A stretch of 64,000 nt of DNA from the NCBI GenBank assembly GCA_030762935.1, contig CM060899.1, positions 13,809,001 to 13,873,000 on the forward strand, given 5' to 3'. Positions 30,793 through 41,795 of the stretch are shown piece by piece. The stretch is from Hymenopus coronatus (Eukaryota > Arthropoda > Insecta > Mantodea > Hymenopodidae). The translations under genes and the position numbers were made by a program. The notes below the pieces were generated by a model. That model was given only the letters and a program-made list of their open reading frames with translations, searched no databases and had not been told where the DNA came from. Numbering within the stretch: position 1 is the first letter of the stretch; every line of letters starts with the position of its first letter.

Positions 30793-31086
30793 AAAATAAA
30801 ATGTAAATGGCGTGTTATTTATGCGTTTTACGCTCTTTAACTGCTGTGATTCTCAGCGTCCCATTCTATATTGGGCATGAAAGACTGCTTAATTTTGCTA
30901 TCAGGCTTGAGGTTCTTTTACGTGTCGCAAATCTACGACACGGGACCAACGGCTTTACTTCCGTTCCGAAGGAAGCTATGCTGAGGATTTTTACGCCCGA
31001 AAATACCCATCGTCCTCCGCCGGGTTTGAAACCGCAACCTTGGGTATATGAAGTTAGCATGGTAACCATTACACCACGGAGGGCGA
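30793..31086 (-). mobile_element. SINE-B, full length, 12-bp TSD
   Basis: Minus-strand head with A-box-like GTGGTGTAATGG and B-box-like GGTTTCAAACCC, body (CGGCACG-type and AGCGGTC-type blocks), and tail ending in an AT-rich run. Flanked by CTTGTTAGGGAT at 30781-30792 and 31087-31098. It jumped into the right-hand TSD of the 39-bp I fragment. Confidence 0.9.
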
Positions 31087-33025
31087 CTTGTTAGGGATGG
31101 CGTATACCTCTGGCCACTTAATAAGTAATTCATGGTGACCAACAAATACTTGTTTCCCCTGTCTGAAACGGGGAATGGACCAGCTACATTAATGACTCTT
31201 GGATCATCTGCCCGGATCTCAGCAAGAGAGGCCGGTATGCCCAGAAGTGCCAGGTGACCAAACTCTAGCAACACATGACGAACTGACTGTGTCTCCTCAC
31301 AGAGTACAGACAGGAGCAGGTTCAGGCCTAAAAAGGTAGCTGTGGGTAAAAATATAGTGATCAAGTCGTAGTCGAGCTAACATTATCTCTTCCCGGAGGG
31401 ATAAACGAGAGGAGGTTACCCAGTTGATAGGGAGGTCCTACATCTATCTCAGCTTGTTAACGCGGAGAGCCGCCGAACACTCCGCGCACCAGCCCGAAAA
31501 TATCGCTCTCCGTACAACCACTCTAAAATCTTCTACTGATGAACTAGTAACGGTAACACTGGGCTCAGAGACTTCTGATTTCGCTGCCAAATTCGCCAAT
31601 TCATTCTTGAACTAGCCAACGTGTCCAAGAATCCATGCGTACTCCACATTAACACCAGAAGTGTGCAACATGTGGAGGACGTCCTGAACACACTGCACTA
31701 AAGGATGTTAATTGTACAGCTTGCGAATGGTCTAATGCTTTAAGGGGATCACTAAGAATAGGACAGTCACCTAATTTTCGATGGTGAGCATACAGAAGGG
31801 CTCGGTAAACAGCATATAGCTCCGCAGAAAAAATGATTGTGCTACTAGGCAAACCGTAAGTAGAAGTTTCGGTCCTAGTGACAAAGGCAAATCCAACATC
31901 GTATGTATATATATATATATATATACAAACAAATACAATAGCAGTTTCCCGTAAACCATCACCCCGAGATCGTCATGGAAGGTACCACGTAACCAAGGAG
32001 AGTACATACTTTCCCTTGGAAAACAGCCTAGGCATGTCAATATGGTGCTTCCGAATAAACTCACGGAAACGAAAACCTGCTGGACTTGGACTCAGAAAGT
32101 GGTGGCAATATCGTTTGTCCAGCTCGGGGAAGAAAAACGCGTGAACAGTTGGATGCCCAGGATTGCAATTAAGCCCACAGCCATAATTAGCTAGCAGGAC
32201 ATCACGCCAACATCGCAGAGGGGGTTCTCCTGATTCGGCGTAGAAGCCAAACAACTGGGCTCGTTGGAAAGGCTTCAACGGCCACACAGATGCCCTGATT
32301 ATGGACTGTGTGTAATCTTCTGAGTATATATGGTAGCGCTGAAGAACAAACAATGCCGCTATAGTTACACTTCGATCGAATCAGTGCACGATAAAAACGC
32401 AGCAACACTCTGAACCCTTCCCCTAGATTTGCCGTATCCAAAAATATTTAGAGAACGGTCACATCGCGTTTTCAGCGGTGCTATATGCGGTGACCAACAA
32501 AGTTTCCGATTGAAGATCAACATAAGGAATCTCGATTCATCTGCGAAAGGAAGTAAATCTGGCCCGAGTCGAAGAGACGGCGAGTATCGCCACCTACGCC
32601 GCCAGAAGTTAACGTAGATTGTCTTCTCAGCGGAGAAACGAAAGCCGCGTTTCGAGCTCCAAATATAGATTGCCCAAACACTGCTGTTGACGGCGTTCCA
32701 TAAACGGTATAGGCTGAGAGGTACAGAAGATGGCAAAGTCATCCACGAGTAAACAGGAAGAGATACCTGGAAACAGAATGCGATAAGGGATTAATCGCCG
32801 TAGTAAACAGCGTCAGATTAAGTACCGAGTCCGCCGGCACTCCGTTCTCTTGAATAAAATGGTTAGAGAAAACCTAGCCGGCCCTCACTCGGAATACGCG
32901 GTCCTGCATAAACTCCTGAATGAACAACGGTAGGCGTGCAGGTTAGTTCCAGTTGTGGAGACAACATAATATTCCCGCTCGCCAACACGTGTCATAGGCC
33001 ATCCCGAGGTCAAAAAATATCCCAA

Positions 33026-33139
33026 TGCCATGCTAAGGATCTCTGCGGTCGAAAAAAATCATCGTCCTCTGTCGAGTTTGAACCCGTGACCTTAGGTATA
33101 TGAAGTTAACATGCTAAACATTACTCTACGGAGGGCGAC
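33026..33139 (-). mobile_element. SINE-B, 3'-truncated copy
   Basis: Minus-strand head (CGCCCTCCGTAGAGTAATG, GGGTTCAAACTCG), ending after 114 bp. It sits at a deletion junction of I-2 ORF2. Confidence 0.75.
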
Positions 33140-33405
33140 CAGTATTTTGAGACCGGCGTAAGGCATGTGGGTCGATTTTCCAGCCACACGTCTTAACTTG
33201 TCCCATACGACACAGCAATGTGTATGTGGATTGAAGGAACCTACGAATTCATTCCATGACATATTTTTGCTATCCTTAATAACCCGTCTAGAATGTGCAC
33301 ACAACTTCTTATAGTGTATCAGGTTATCCAGTATAGAGAGTCGCTGGAAAGTCCGTAGAGCACGTTTGCGAGCTTGGATAGCAATTTGGCATTCATCAGT
33401 CCAAG

Positions 33406-33672
33406 ATACCATGCAAACTTCATATATGCAAGGTCGCGGGTTCAAATCCAGCGGAGGACGATGGATTTTTTCGGGCGTAAAAATTCTTTGCATGTCTTCC
33501 TTCGGAAGGGAAGTAAAGCCGCTGGTCCGTGTCGTAGATTTACGGCATGTAAAATAACCTCAAGCCTGATAGAGAGGCCTCTGAGCAAAGTTAAGCGGTC
33601 TTTCACGCCTAGTATAGCATGGGACGCTGAGAACCACAGCAGTTAAAGAACGTCCATGAATAAAACGCTATT
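33406..33672 (+). mobile_element. SINE-B, 5'-truncated copy
   Basis: Begins inside the tRNA-like head (ATGCAAACTTCATATATGC), B-box GGTTCAAATCC, and a complete body to the GCGTCC-type end (ACGTCCATGAATAAAACGC). It sits at the other deletion junction of I-2. Confidence 0.8.
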
Positions 33673-33865
33673 TTTTCCGGGGATAGGTCACATCGTACGG
33701 AGTACTGCCTGATGGTAACGCTGTCCTGTGGACGGACCTTTGTCTCTTGCTAGCATACAACCAAAGGTTGATGCTGGCGCAGCTACAAGTCAAGCTGTAA
33801 TCGATGCGGTCTAATTACGCTTATGTTCCATTGTAGGATATCCATTGGGTATATTATGGGTCAAA

Positions 33866-35356
33866 TTTCAAATCCAAAGACGCTTCTGCAGATTGGACCG
33901 TGCTAGTTGGTTCAATTTGTTCTTTTTAGGAGTTGAGCTGGTACTGTTTTCAGAAGCATGACCCTGCCGTTTCCGCATTATGCATCTGGACGAGTGGGCA
34001 GAATCGTCCTTGTCCATCTCCTCCACGGGGTACGAGCCCTTTCCAATAGAAAATTCCATTTCGAGAATTCCGAACCGATTAGACTAATCGGCGAAAATGG
34101 CCGTCGCCTAACTATCTGCCCAGATGGCCCCACAGAATAGAATCTACGTGGAGAATGGCGTGGACTTTTCCTCTCCTTAGTTGACTTGGCAGAGACTTGA
34201 CACTCTCTTTCAGGAAATCTTGACTATTTCTCAGGTACAGAATTCGTCGCGGGTTTACCGTTATTTCCCAAGGTCGACAGTTTCGGTGTCAAGTGCTCTG
34301 TAAGCTGGCGGATTTGGCAGATGTTAATACCGATTTTGATGTAGTTGTCGAAGGCTTTGGCAGCACTCTAGCTAAAAGAACCTTTGTCGCAATTGTAGCC
34401 CCTTTTATATCGCTGGTCTGTGCTGCGATACCCCAACACGGTACCAGATAAGTTGCAACTGAGCTATAGGTACCGAACTTCGGGACAGAGGGTTGGTGGA
34501 GTCTCAGGGGTTTTCGGGCTTCCAAGAAGGACACCTTCTCTTTCACCCGTATCTCCTGGATCTCTCGCTCCTCTGCAAAACGTGGGCTGTCTAGGGAACT
34601 AATGGGTGTTCCCCGTTACAGTTCATACACGATGGAGCTGAAGCACAAGCCCCATGGAGATGTCACCACAGTGGACACAGGTGGTGGCTTTAATCTTTTG
34701 AGGGAGGTCAACCCAATCAAAAGTAAGAAACACGGTACGGGCATGCATGAATTCCATTGAACCGATAAACAGATGTGACGCGGTTGTGGTAACAACGTGA
34801 GGTGTGGTAACAACGATTTGTGCACCTCGACCTTCACTGACTAACATTGTGGCTTTGAGCATCCTTGCAGCCTGGGATGCTGAATTGGCTTCCACCGTTG
34901 CCAGCCCTAACGCAGTATTTCACTGTCGATAGCGTTGCCGTTAAGAATTTATCTTCCTCGGTACGTCGCCCTCCGTGGTATAATGGTTACCATGCTGACT
35001 TCATATACCCAAGGTTGCGGGTTCAAACCCGGCGTATAACGATGGATTTTTTCGGGTGTAAAAATCCTTAGCATGGCTTCCTTCGGAAGGGAAGTAAAGC
35101 CGTTGGTCCCGTGTTGTAGATTTACGGCACGTAAAAGAACCTCAAGCCTGATAGAGAAGCCTCTGAGCAAAATTAAGCGGTATTTCACGCCCAATATAGA
35201 ATGGGACGCTGAGAACCACAGCATTAAAGAGCGTCCATAAATAACACGCCATTTCCATTTTTCCTCGGTACTATGAATTACCAAGTGGTGAGGACCACAT
35301 GACTCGACTTTCTCTCCGTCTTTACTTGAAGTAAGGGGTTTTAGTTTTGGTGCCAT
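33866..35356 (-). pseudogene. I-2 ORF1, gag-like protein, interrupted by SINE-B
   Basis: ATG 35356-35354 (MAPKLKPLTSSKDGEKVES, then GPHHLVIHSTEE). SINE-B splits it at 34965-35260. After the SINE: VKYCVRAGNGGS, MEANSASQAARMLKATMLVS, ARTVFLTFDWVDLPQKIKAT, CVHCGDISMG (degraded knuckle), KEKVSFLEARKPLRLHQPS, and a C-terminus ending RSNLQKRLWI with stop near 33866. It is the best guide to the family's ORF1 start, since I-1 has lost its ATG. Confidence 0.8.
34965..35260 (+). mobile_element. SINE-B, full length, 11-bp TSD
   Basis: 296 bp between TTCCTCGGTAC (34954-34964) and TTCCTCGGTAC (35261-35271). A-box-like GTGGTATAATGG and B-box GGTTCAAACCC (35020-35030). It is inserted in I-2 ORF1, and the host frame rejoins (HSTEE then DKFL). 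Confidence 0.93.
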
Positions 35357-35379
35357 AAGATATTATTTATATTCATCCC

Positions 35380-35815
35380 CTAGTGCTCCCTATTCACCAC
35401 GGAGCCCAACCAGGGGTCAACCCATTGGGGTAACATGGCTACACAGGTTATATAGAAGGCTCGCCGAGCCACTCACCCTGGAGTTCAGTAAATACCTGAC
35501 CGATTGACTATGGCTAGTCCCTAACTTCCCGTTTAGGCGAAGCAGAAACCAAAGCAATGTATTAGACTGCGCACCATCCCCAATTACTGAAAATCAGAAG
35601 CCCAGGCTCTGATACGCAACCCTCAACCAACCAGGATATTCCTTTCTATCGACACGGGCCTCCACTCCCGGGCTATACATGAGTGGGCATTGTTATGCGC
35701 TGACTCCATTACCACTTGGAGGCTGTCCACACAAAGGAATCAGGTTTAGCTCGGGTCCCCGGCGCGCCACACTCGTACCTACCATAATAGGCCACAAGGG
35801 GGGTTGGAAGCTAAG
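35380..35815 (-). other. 5' UTR of I-2
   Basis: Reverse-strand match to 6690-7145. Presumed internal promoter region. Confidence 0.7.
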
Positions 35816-35984
35816 ACAGCAGCTATGAAGCTCAGTACTGTCATACCGTTTTGTCCTATTCGGGCTTCACGCTTGTGCGGAAAGCGGTACTTTCGTACTA
35901 GCATCTAGAGTGAAATCACCTAAAGTATTTTCTTAAACAGCGGTATACAAAAACTTCATATAAGTAAGCTTCAACGTGACGTTT

Positions 35985-36520
35985 CTCCGCGCTAACAAGC
36001 TTCGGGAAGTGAAGGATCTTCCTGTAGACTGGGTGACCTCTGCTCGTGCAGCTCGTCGGGAGGTGATATTGACTCGCTTAAGGATCGGTCACTGCATCTT
36101 TACTCAGTCACCTTTTTAAAGCGGGAACCGAAACTTATCTGTGCGCTATGTGGAGCAGCATTAGCGGCACGGCATGTGCTGCTGAAGTGCGCTGCTCTAG
36201 CACAACTTCGTTCATCCCTACAGCTGCCGGACGCCTTCGTGAAGGTGATTGCCGACAAGCACATAGCAGTAGATAGGGCTTTTACTTTATCCAAACTGAT
36301 GTTTCCATTAAGAATTTAATTTTAGTTGTCCTTCTCCCACCCAATACCCTTGGAGCGACAGTTATGGGTTTGTTTGTTTTATCTCCAAAGCTTTTCAAGC
36401 CGATGACTTTGTTTTAACTTTCATTTTAGTACCATTTTCGCTCTTTTTGCATTCGTATTAGATTCATCCGTGGCTTCTGCCTCCATCATATTACACAAAA
36501 GAGAAATTGTAAAAAAAAAA
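35985..36520 (+). pseudogene. I-4: 3' fragment of an I-clade element
   Basis: Plus-strand C-terminal ORF2: LRANKLREVKDLPVDWVTSA, AARREVILTRLRIGHC, then a premature TAA in the next codons, CALCGAALAARHVLLKC and IAVDRAFTF. A T-rich 3' UTR follows, ending near an A run at about 36510. It lies head-to-head with the 5' end of I-2. Confidence 0.75.
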
Positions 36521-36663
36521 TAAACAATAAGGAAGCAAACAAAACCTGCCTGTGCATAAGTTCAGAGTAATGAAATGAAACTGCAGATATTTTTTCACTT
36601 AACGGCAATTTGTTTTAGTCTGGGGTTTTATTTTTCATAGTACAAAAATGAATTCATGTAACC

Positions 36664-36714
36664 CACGCACGCACGCACGCACGCGCGCGCGCGCGCACAC
36701 ACACACACACACGT
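36664..36714 (+). repeat. Alternating (ACGC)n/(GC)n/(AC)n tract
   Basis: About 50 nt of strict purine-pyrimidine alternation directly before a SINE-B head. Confidence 0.9.
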
Positions 36715-36966
36715 GTCGCCCTCCGTGCTATAATGGTTATTATGCTAACTTCATATACCCAAGGTCGCGGAGGACGATGGATTTTTTCGAGTTTAAAAAT
36801 CCTTCGGAAGGGAAGTTGGTCCCGTGTCATAGATTTACGGCACGTAAGAGAACCTCAACCCTGATAGAGAGGCCTCTGAGCAAACTTAAGCGGTCTTTCA
36901 CGCCCAATTTAGAATGGGACGCTGAGAAGCAGAGTAGTTAAAAAGCGTCCATTAAAAATAACACAC
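36715..36966 (+). mobile_element. SINE-B with its B-box deleted
   Basis: Head GTCGCCCTCCGTGCTATAATG, but the sequence jumps from GGTCGCGG to AGGACGATGG, losing the GGTTCAAACCC block. A second small deletion is in the body. It cannot be transcribed from an internal pol III promoter. Confidence 0.85.
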
Positions 36967-37598
36967 TATTTACACACAAGTATAACACAATAATGAAAAT
37001 GACAAAAAGCATTACATCTAACAATACAGACGTAACATAGATTACTGTACACTTAGATTTTATGTTGTTCATGCGCAGATTGGTTGATTCACATTGCATC
37101 GTCTGGCTACACTTTTGTAAATCCATTTTGATAAGTAGACTATTTGCATGCATATATGGACCATTGTTATCAAATACATTTTCATCACTGAAGCTAGAAT
37201 AAATAACCTCCTTGCTTATGCCTATGCCAGAAACGCTTTCATCAAAGTTTAAAAATTAAAATCACTTGCTTTCTTCTAAATCCTTGTAATTTGAAGCCCT
37301 TATTAGTTCTTCTTCCATTCATAGCTTTTTGTTGGACGATGCCATTTTTCAACCACCATAAACAAACATTGGCTAGAGAAATTATATTTGGAGCTTATTT
37401 GCATTTTGAAGTGTAAAGAGAAGGCCCTGAAACCCTTCAGAAAACCTTTCTCTTTGGCTAAAATGTAGAAAGTACACAAACTTTGCCGCTGAAAAGAGTT
37501 AAAATGAATGAAAATAGCATCATGATTAAATCGTGATTAACAATTCTCGCAGAATTTTCGTATCATGATCAGATCGTTTGTGGCACTAAAAGGGTTAA

Positions 37599-40160
37599 TG
37601 CCCTGGAAGGAAGTGCTGAGGGCAGCACCAAGGAACTAAATGCCATGGTGCAAAGGATGTTCTTAAGGAGCCTTAAGAATTTGAAGGTAGAGATGATAGG
37701 ATGCAAAACAATATCTCCAAGCATAAAGCCACCCAATAAGATGGGATGTTAACTTTTGAAGTCTTCTGCCATCACCACCCACAACTGATGGTCAGCAAAA
37801 GAAGCTGCACAGCTGATAGCAAGCCTCTAGGGACAGGCAGCCAAAGTACTGAATGCAACCTCTCAGAAGTTATTGATAAATTGGTATTATTGCAGCAAGG
37901 ACATAACTTAATTTGGTTCTAATTTCTTGGTCTAAAACTACTGTTAATGTAACAAAATACTTACCATGTATTACAGTATTAGTAGAATGTGTGATATTAA
38001 TCCAGAGTTTTGGTCAAAGAATATTATGATAATTACCATTGCATTCTGAATCTGAGGAACATGCCCCCTATTCTCATAGCTGTGGTATCATAAGCATATA
38101 ATTTGATTGTAAGCATTTCTCACGATAGCTGTTAAATGGGTGAATTAGCAATAAGTTTTCCATAAATAGGAGTAGGTTGTCAATTTTGTCTGTGAATTGC
38201 CTTTGTCCAAGTCAAAACAGTCTTTCTGTGTTGGAAATCTGAAATCTAGCAAATAATGGAGAATCATTCTTTTGATAATGTATAACATATTTCGCTAAGC
38301 ACACCACCGAAAAGTCACTTAAATAAGTTCACTAACCTGTGTATTGAAATATATATAGCTCCAAAACATTACTTAAATAAGTGCATTAACCTATTTACTG
38401 AAATACATTTCCCTCTCCTTGTTTTCACTTCAGCTATTTGAGAAACTACAACCAAACACCACATGTGTATTGACCATTAACATTACCAATTCTTATTTTT
38501 GGGTACATATTTAACCCATAAAAGAAGTACCCATCTTAAAATGTAGTGTCTAAAAATGGCACCTTGGCAGAAATGTGCACCACCAACCACAATGCATAAG
38601 GATAGGACATCCATAGGGGTAGAGCTTTTCTGATCTAATCTCTCTGTATCTGTGAGCCTATCATAGTTAACTTAAGGCAAGGCTGCAGCAGCCAGGTAAG
38701 ATGATGCAGGAGTTCCCCTAGCCATTGAACAGCTTGTTTACAAAGCCCTAGTGCATCTGCAGCTTAGCTACTTGTCCCAGTAAGCTGCCTACTTTGTCAA
38801 TGGGGTGTATGATGCCAAGATACAACAGCACTTAATGTTTGATGACTATAAGATATCAACAAATCATTGACGGCAGCACTTAATTGAGGCAGCCAAAGTT
38901 AAAGCAATTCCTATCCAGGATTAAGAGTTTCGGGTAGTATACCAGAGATGGACATTCAGGGAGGTTGTCTAAGATTTTCCAGTGGTTCCTGTTGGAGTTG
39001 AGATTAACTGGCATACCTAGCACAATAGTTGCACCTATCGAAGGTAAAACTTGTCACTGCAACCTTTAACCATTTGGTGCAATTAAATGCTATTGCTTAC
39101 AATTAGTTAGGAAAATGGACTGGAAGGGGGTTTATTAGAAATTTAAAGAAAATGCTATAGCTGCATGATCAAAGGTTCCCCTCCTTTAGAAATGTCTTAC
39201 AATTAATGCCTATCATACCACAATTTAAATTCAACCAAGACTTCTCTTCACTTAAACTAATATAAATACAGAGCCAATAGTCACCTAACAATCTCCACGA
39301 CACACTACCAGAATGGCTTTGCAGTTAAATTTCTGAAATTTATACATGGCTGCTGAAACTCCTGTAATTTTTGGCATGCTTACAAATAAAATTAGCAAGG
39401 GAATTATGTCTCCTCTCTTAACACTGCTTTAGACTGAGGGATAGAAGACAGCCTCATTGCTGATGGCTGGATACAAGGGAGGCTGTACCACGTACCAGTG
39501 TACACTGGTATAGCCATGATGATAATCCGACCAGACATAGCTGAGGGTTTGCCAAATTGGAAACTGAATCAGCCCTATGAGGTAATGATGGCATCAGGCA
39601 AAACCTTTCCAGTAGAGAAAGAGGTCTTGCTGGATTCACCCTGGTAAAAAGCATGTTAACTCTGTGTGGGTTCATCACAATGGTAGCCGAAAATATGATT
39701 TTGGGACTGGATGCCTTCAAGAGCCATAATGTGACAGTTGACATTGGCAGGAAGATCTTACAACTCAGCGAAGATGAGGTGGTACTCACAAGTTCTGATG
39801 GACATCCTGGATTCCAAAGGATGACCTTGAAGGAGAATGCAGTGCCTCTGGTGGACTGATTGTCAAAGAGCCTCATGAACCACCCTATTTCTGAACATGC
39901 CCAGAGAACAAGAAAGAAAGTGGAAACCTGTTATGAACAAATCAACAGGGAAGGTTCCCGGCACGAAGTTCAGGCATGAACTGAACCTGGACCAAGGAGC
40001 AACAAAAAACATGGCATGTGATGGAGAGGGCCAATGAAGAGGTAGACAGCACCCAACGTAAAGAAGCAGTTATTACATCTGGATCATCCAGCCTGCTACT
40101 AAGGTGCTGATCAGGATAACCAGCCCTAAGGGGAGAGCACAGTGAAAATGCCATCTGCAT
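37599..40160 (+). pseudogene. Ty3/gypsy gag and protease fossil G2
   Basis: Gag: EAAQLIASL and GQAAKVLNATS at about 37800-37870, and AAYFVNGVYDAKIQQHLM with LIEAAKVKAIP near 38780-38920. Protease region 39432-39880: SLIADGWIQGRLYHVPVYTG, IIRPDIAEGLPNWK, MILGLDAFKSHNVTVDIG. The active-site position reads VYTG where retroviral-type proteases have an Asp, so it would be dead. 37873-38689 lacks gag sense and looks inserted. The RT part is absent. Confidence 0.6.
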
Positions 40161-40984
40161 GTGTGATCTTTTGTCAATTCACTCTGGTATAAAGTGAAGC
40201 TGGAACATGAGACAACACAGTTTGATGGCAAACATAGGCATTATGCTTCAGGATCCTTTGTAATATGAGACTCCTCATGGCATAACGATTCTTCTGATAT
40301 TTGAGACATTTTTCTAAGCTTCGGTTTCTGCTACCTTCCAGGAGTTTGTGACACAATTTTCTAGCTATAAAAAGGAGGATGAATTTCAGTAAGTCGTATT
40401 ATGAATTCTACAGTGTTAGAATGCAGTGGTGCATGACATATGTATGGGTGACATGCAGCCATTAGCTGAAAACTAACATCGAGTGAATTATTTAAAGAAT
40501 AGACTTAGAGACTCTATTATAACTAATTGTTGAGGTAATAAAGACATTTGATACAATAATATGAGATTATTGTGGAACCCAAATGCTAACTTAAATAAAA
40601 CCTGGGTTTTTCACTTGACCTTTAACTTGCTACATATGCCATTGTTAATCTAATTTAAAAACCAGTATTTATATCCCATTAACTGCCCGAACAACTGAAG
40701 CGAGTTGAATAGCCCTAATCATTAAATCCATATGTAATGGCCATACATTCAAAGCCATACATCACGAGTTCGAGTCCCAGCAACTGCAGTCAAATGTGCC
40801 TGTGGTAAAGGATATTGAGAGCACAAGTAAAATAGCCAGTGTGATGGCACGTTTGAATACTGGCAGGGTTACATTTTACTGCAGCTGCATGATTTTACTC
40901 TTTATTATAAAAAAAAAACACTAGAATTTTATTGTATGAATATTAACAATTTTACAACATAAAACATCTATAACTATGCTCTGT
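40161..40984. other. No gene recognised; weak tRNA-like motif
   Basis: AT-rich. GAGTTCGAGTCCCAGCAAC near 40769 is B-box-like and may mark an old SINE. Nothing else is seen. Confidence 0.4.
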
Positions 40985-41135
40985 GGATATTCAGGTTTGG
41001 TGTAGTGAGATCCCGTCTGTGTCCTTTCTGTACACTTAAAGAAGATATGGATGGAAATCATCTACTGCACTGCCCAACCTTGAGTCAACATGATAATATG
41101 ACATCAAAATACTGGAATGCAAGAGAGTGAATGGC
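40985..41135 (+). pseudogene. LINE ORF2 C-terminal Cys-His fragment
   Basis: RLCPFCTLKEDMDGNHLLHC and TSKYWNARE resemble the C-terminal zinc-finger tail of LINE ORF2 proteins (C-x2-C-x10-H-x4-C). Only about 50 codons. The family is not determined. Confidence 0.4.
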
Positions 41136-41632
41136 TTCACTGCCAACTGCTCAACATTAGATACCAACCAACATTTTAAATAGCTTAATATTATTGCTAA
41201 ATTTAGTGTAATACAAAATTAGAAAAAGTCTGCTAACAATTAAAAAACTTCTTGTTGCATATGGGAACACTCTGCAATTAAGGGTTATATATTATAAACT
41301 GATTGTGGAAGCTAAATGCTAACTGGATTCAAAACCACCTTGTGGTTTAAATGTAAACTAATCCCCTTTATTTCATCATGGTATATTGAAGGTCATAAGC
41401 AAGACATTCCATAGCTGTTGGTAATAAAAATGCATAAGAAATGGTATGTTCAGTTGACATCTAATAGGTGTTTTAGGGGTTTCTTGAAAGTAGGCCATTT
41501 TAATGTTCATGAGTAATTTGTTTCATTTCAAAGATCAACCTAGTAACCACAAGTATCTTGGTTAGATAGCTTTTGTTTTTATGAGTCAATTTATTTCTTT
41601 TGAAACTTGATAAATAAGATCACACTTCCCAC

Positions 41633-41795
41633 AGGTACCACACTTGTGTGGCATTATGCCTTCAGGAGTTAATTTATGTGTATTCAAGTCTGTCAACCTT
41701 ATAAGGTGCTTCCCACAAGTATAACACTTCAGGAGCTTTATGTCTTCCTAAGTCAATTTATGTTTTAAATTTCCCAAATGACTTATACATTCCCC
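41633..41795 (-). pseudogene. Decayed zinc fingers downstream of the zinc-finger stop codon
   Basis: In the same frame after the TGA of the zinc-finger ORF come remnants of more fingers: HLGNLKHKLT (stop), then LKCYTCGKHLIRLTDLNTHK and LTPEGI, then HKCGTCGKC. The ancestral array was longer, and a Cys codon turned into the present stop. Confidence 0.75.

Larger units (their letters stand above)
30060..31206 (-). pseudogene. Ty3/gypsy integrase fragment with nested I-end and SINE-B
   Basis: From high to low coordinates: VAGPFPVSDRGNKYLLVTM (31190-31130), the nested SINE-B and I piece, then NKEVTPSKVP, a (CT)n tract, DSMVEEYIKALEEHVRKVV, VLLFLLAYRSSTHDTTG (about 30500-30400) and GPYLVVKL near 30090. 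These are the integrase core and the C-terminal module preceding the chromodomain-like region in gypsy Pol. The catalytic Asp blocks are degraded, with many stops. There is no env-like gene nearby. Confidence 0.7.
31207..33845 (-). pseudogene. I-2 ORF2, decayed, with two internal deletions
   Basis: Starts ATG 33845-33843 (MDILQWNISVIRPHRLQ). The endonuclease is cut at about 33675 by SINE-B. The linker resumes at 33400 (SWTDECQIAIQARKRALRTF, VWDKLRRVAGKSTHMPYAGL) and is cut again at 33140. RT and C-terminus resume at 33024: CLFTRG-type remnants, YIWSSKRGFRFSAEKTIYVN, LPFADESRFLMLIFNRKL, LHTVHNQGICVAVEAFP and PPLRCWRDVLLANYGCGLN. RNase H is at 31860-31640 (FSAELYAVYRALLYAHHRK) and the tail at 31480-31210 (ARLRLDHYIFTHSYLF-type). 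About 900 nt and 600 nt of ORF2 are missing at the two SINE-B sites. Confidence 0.8.
31207..35815 (-). mobile_element. I-2: I-clade retrotransposon, three SINE-B copies inside, 3' end missing
   Basis: Same family as I-1 and inverted relative to it. 5' UTR 35380-35815, ORF1 33866-35356, ORF2 31207-33845. The ORF2 C-terminus runs straight into gypsy integrase at about 31197-31206 without stop or 3' UTR, so the 3' end was lost by recombination or template switching. Confidence 0.8.
36530..37598 (+). mobile_element. piggyBac-like non-autonomous element, copy P1 (left end missing)
   Basis: The right end reads TGGCACTAAAAGGGTTAA (37581-37598). The interior matches P2 (minus strand 45446-46607): for example GAAATGAAA..GCAGATAT, ACAAAAATGAATTC, TCACTGAAGCTAGAATAAAT, GGCTAGAGAAATTA. 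SINE-B and a microsatellite interrupt it. No coding capacity. Confidence 0.65.

Noticed and set aside
30060..31206. Endogenous virus with envelope
   Set aside because: Only integrase blocks are present, and no env-like or signal-peptide/transmembrane frame is seen nearby.
34965..35260. tRNA gene
   Set aside because: A-box and B-box are present, but the sequence continues into a repeated 220-nt body with TSDs, so it is a SINE head. The arms do not fold cleanly as a tRNA.
35800..36520. I-2 and I-4 as one inverted element
   Set aside because: I-2 starts with its 5' UTR on the minus strand and I-4 is a plus-strand 3' end. They are separate copies that happen to abut.
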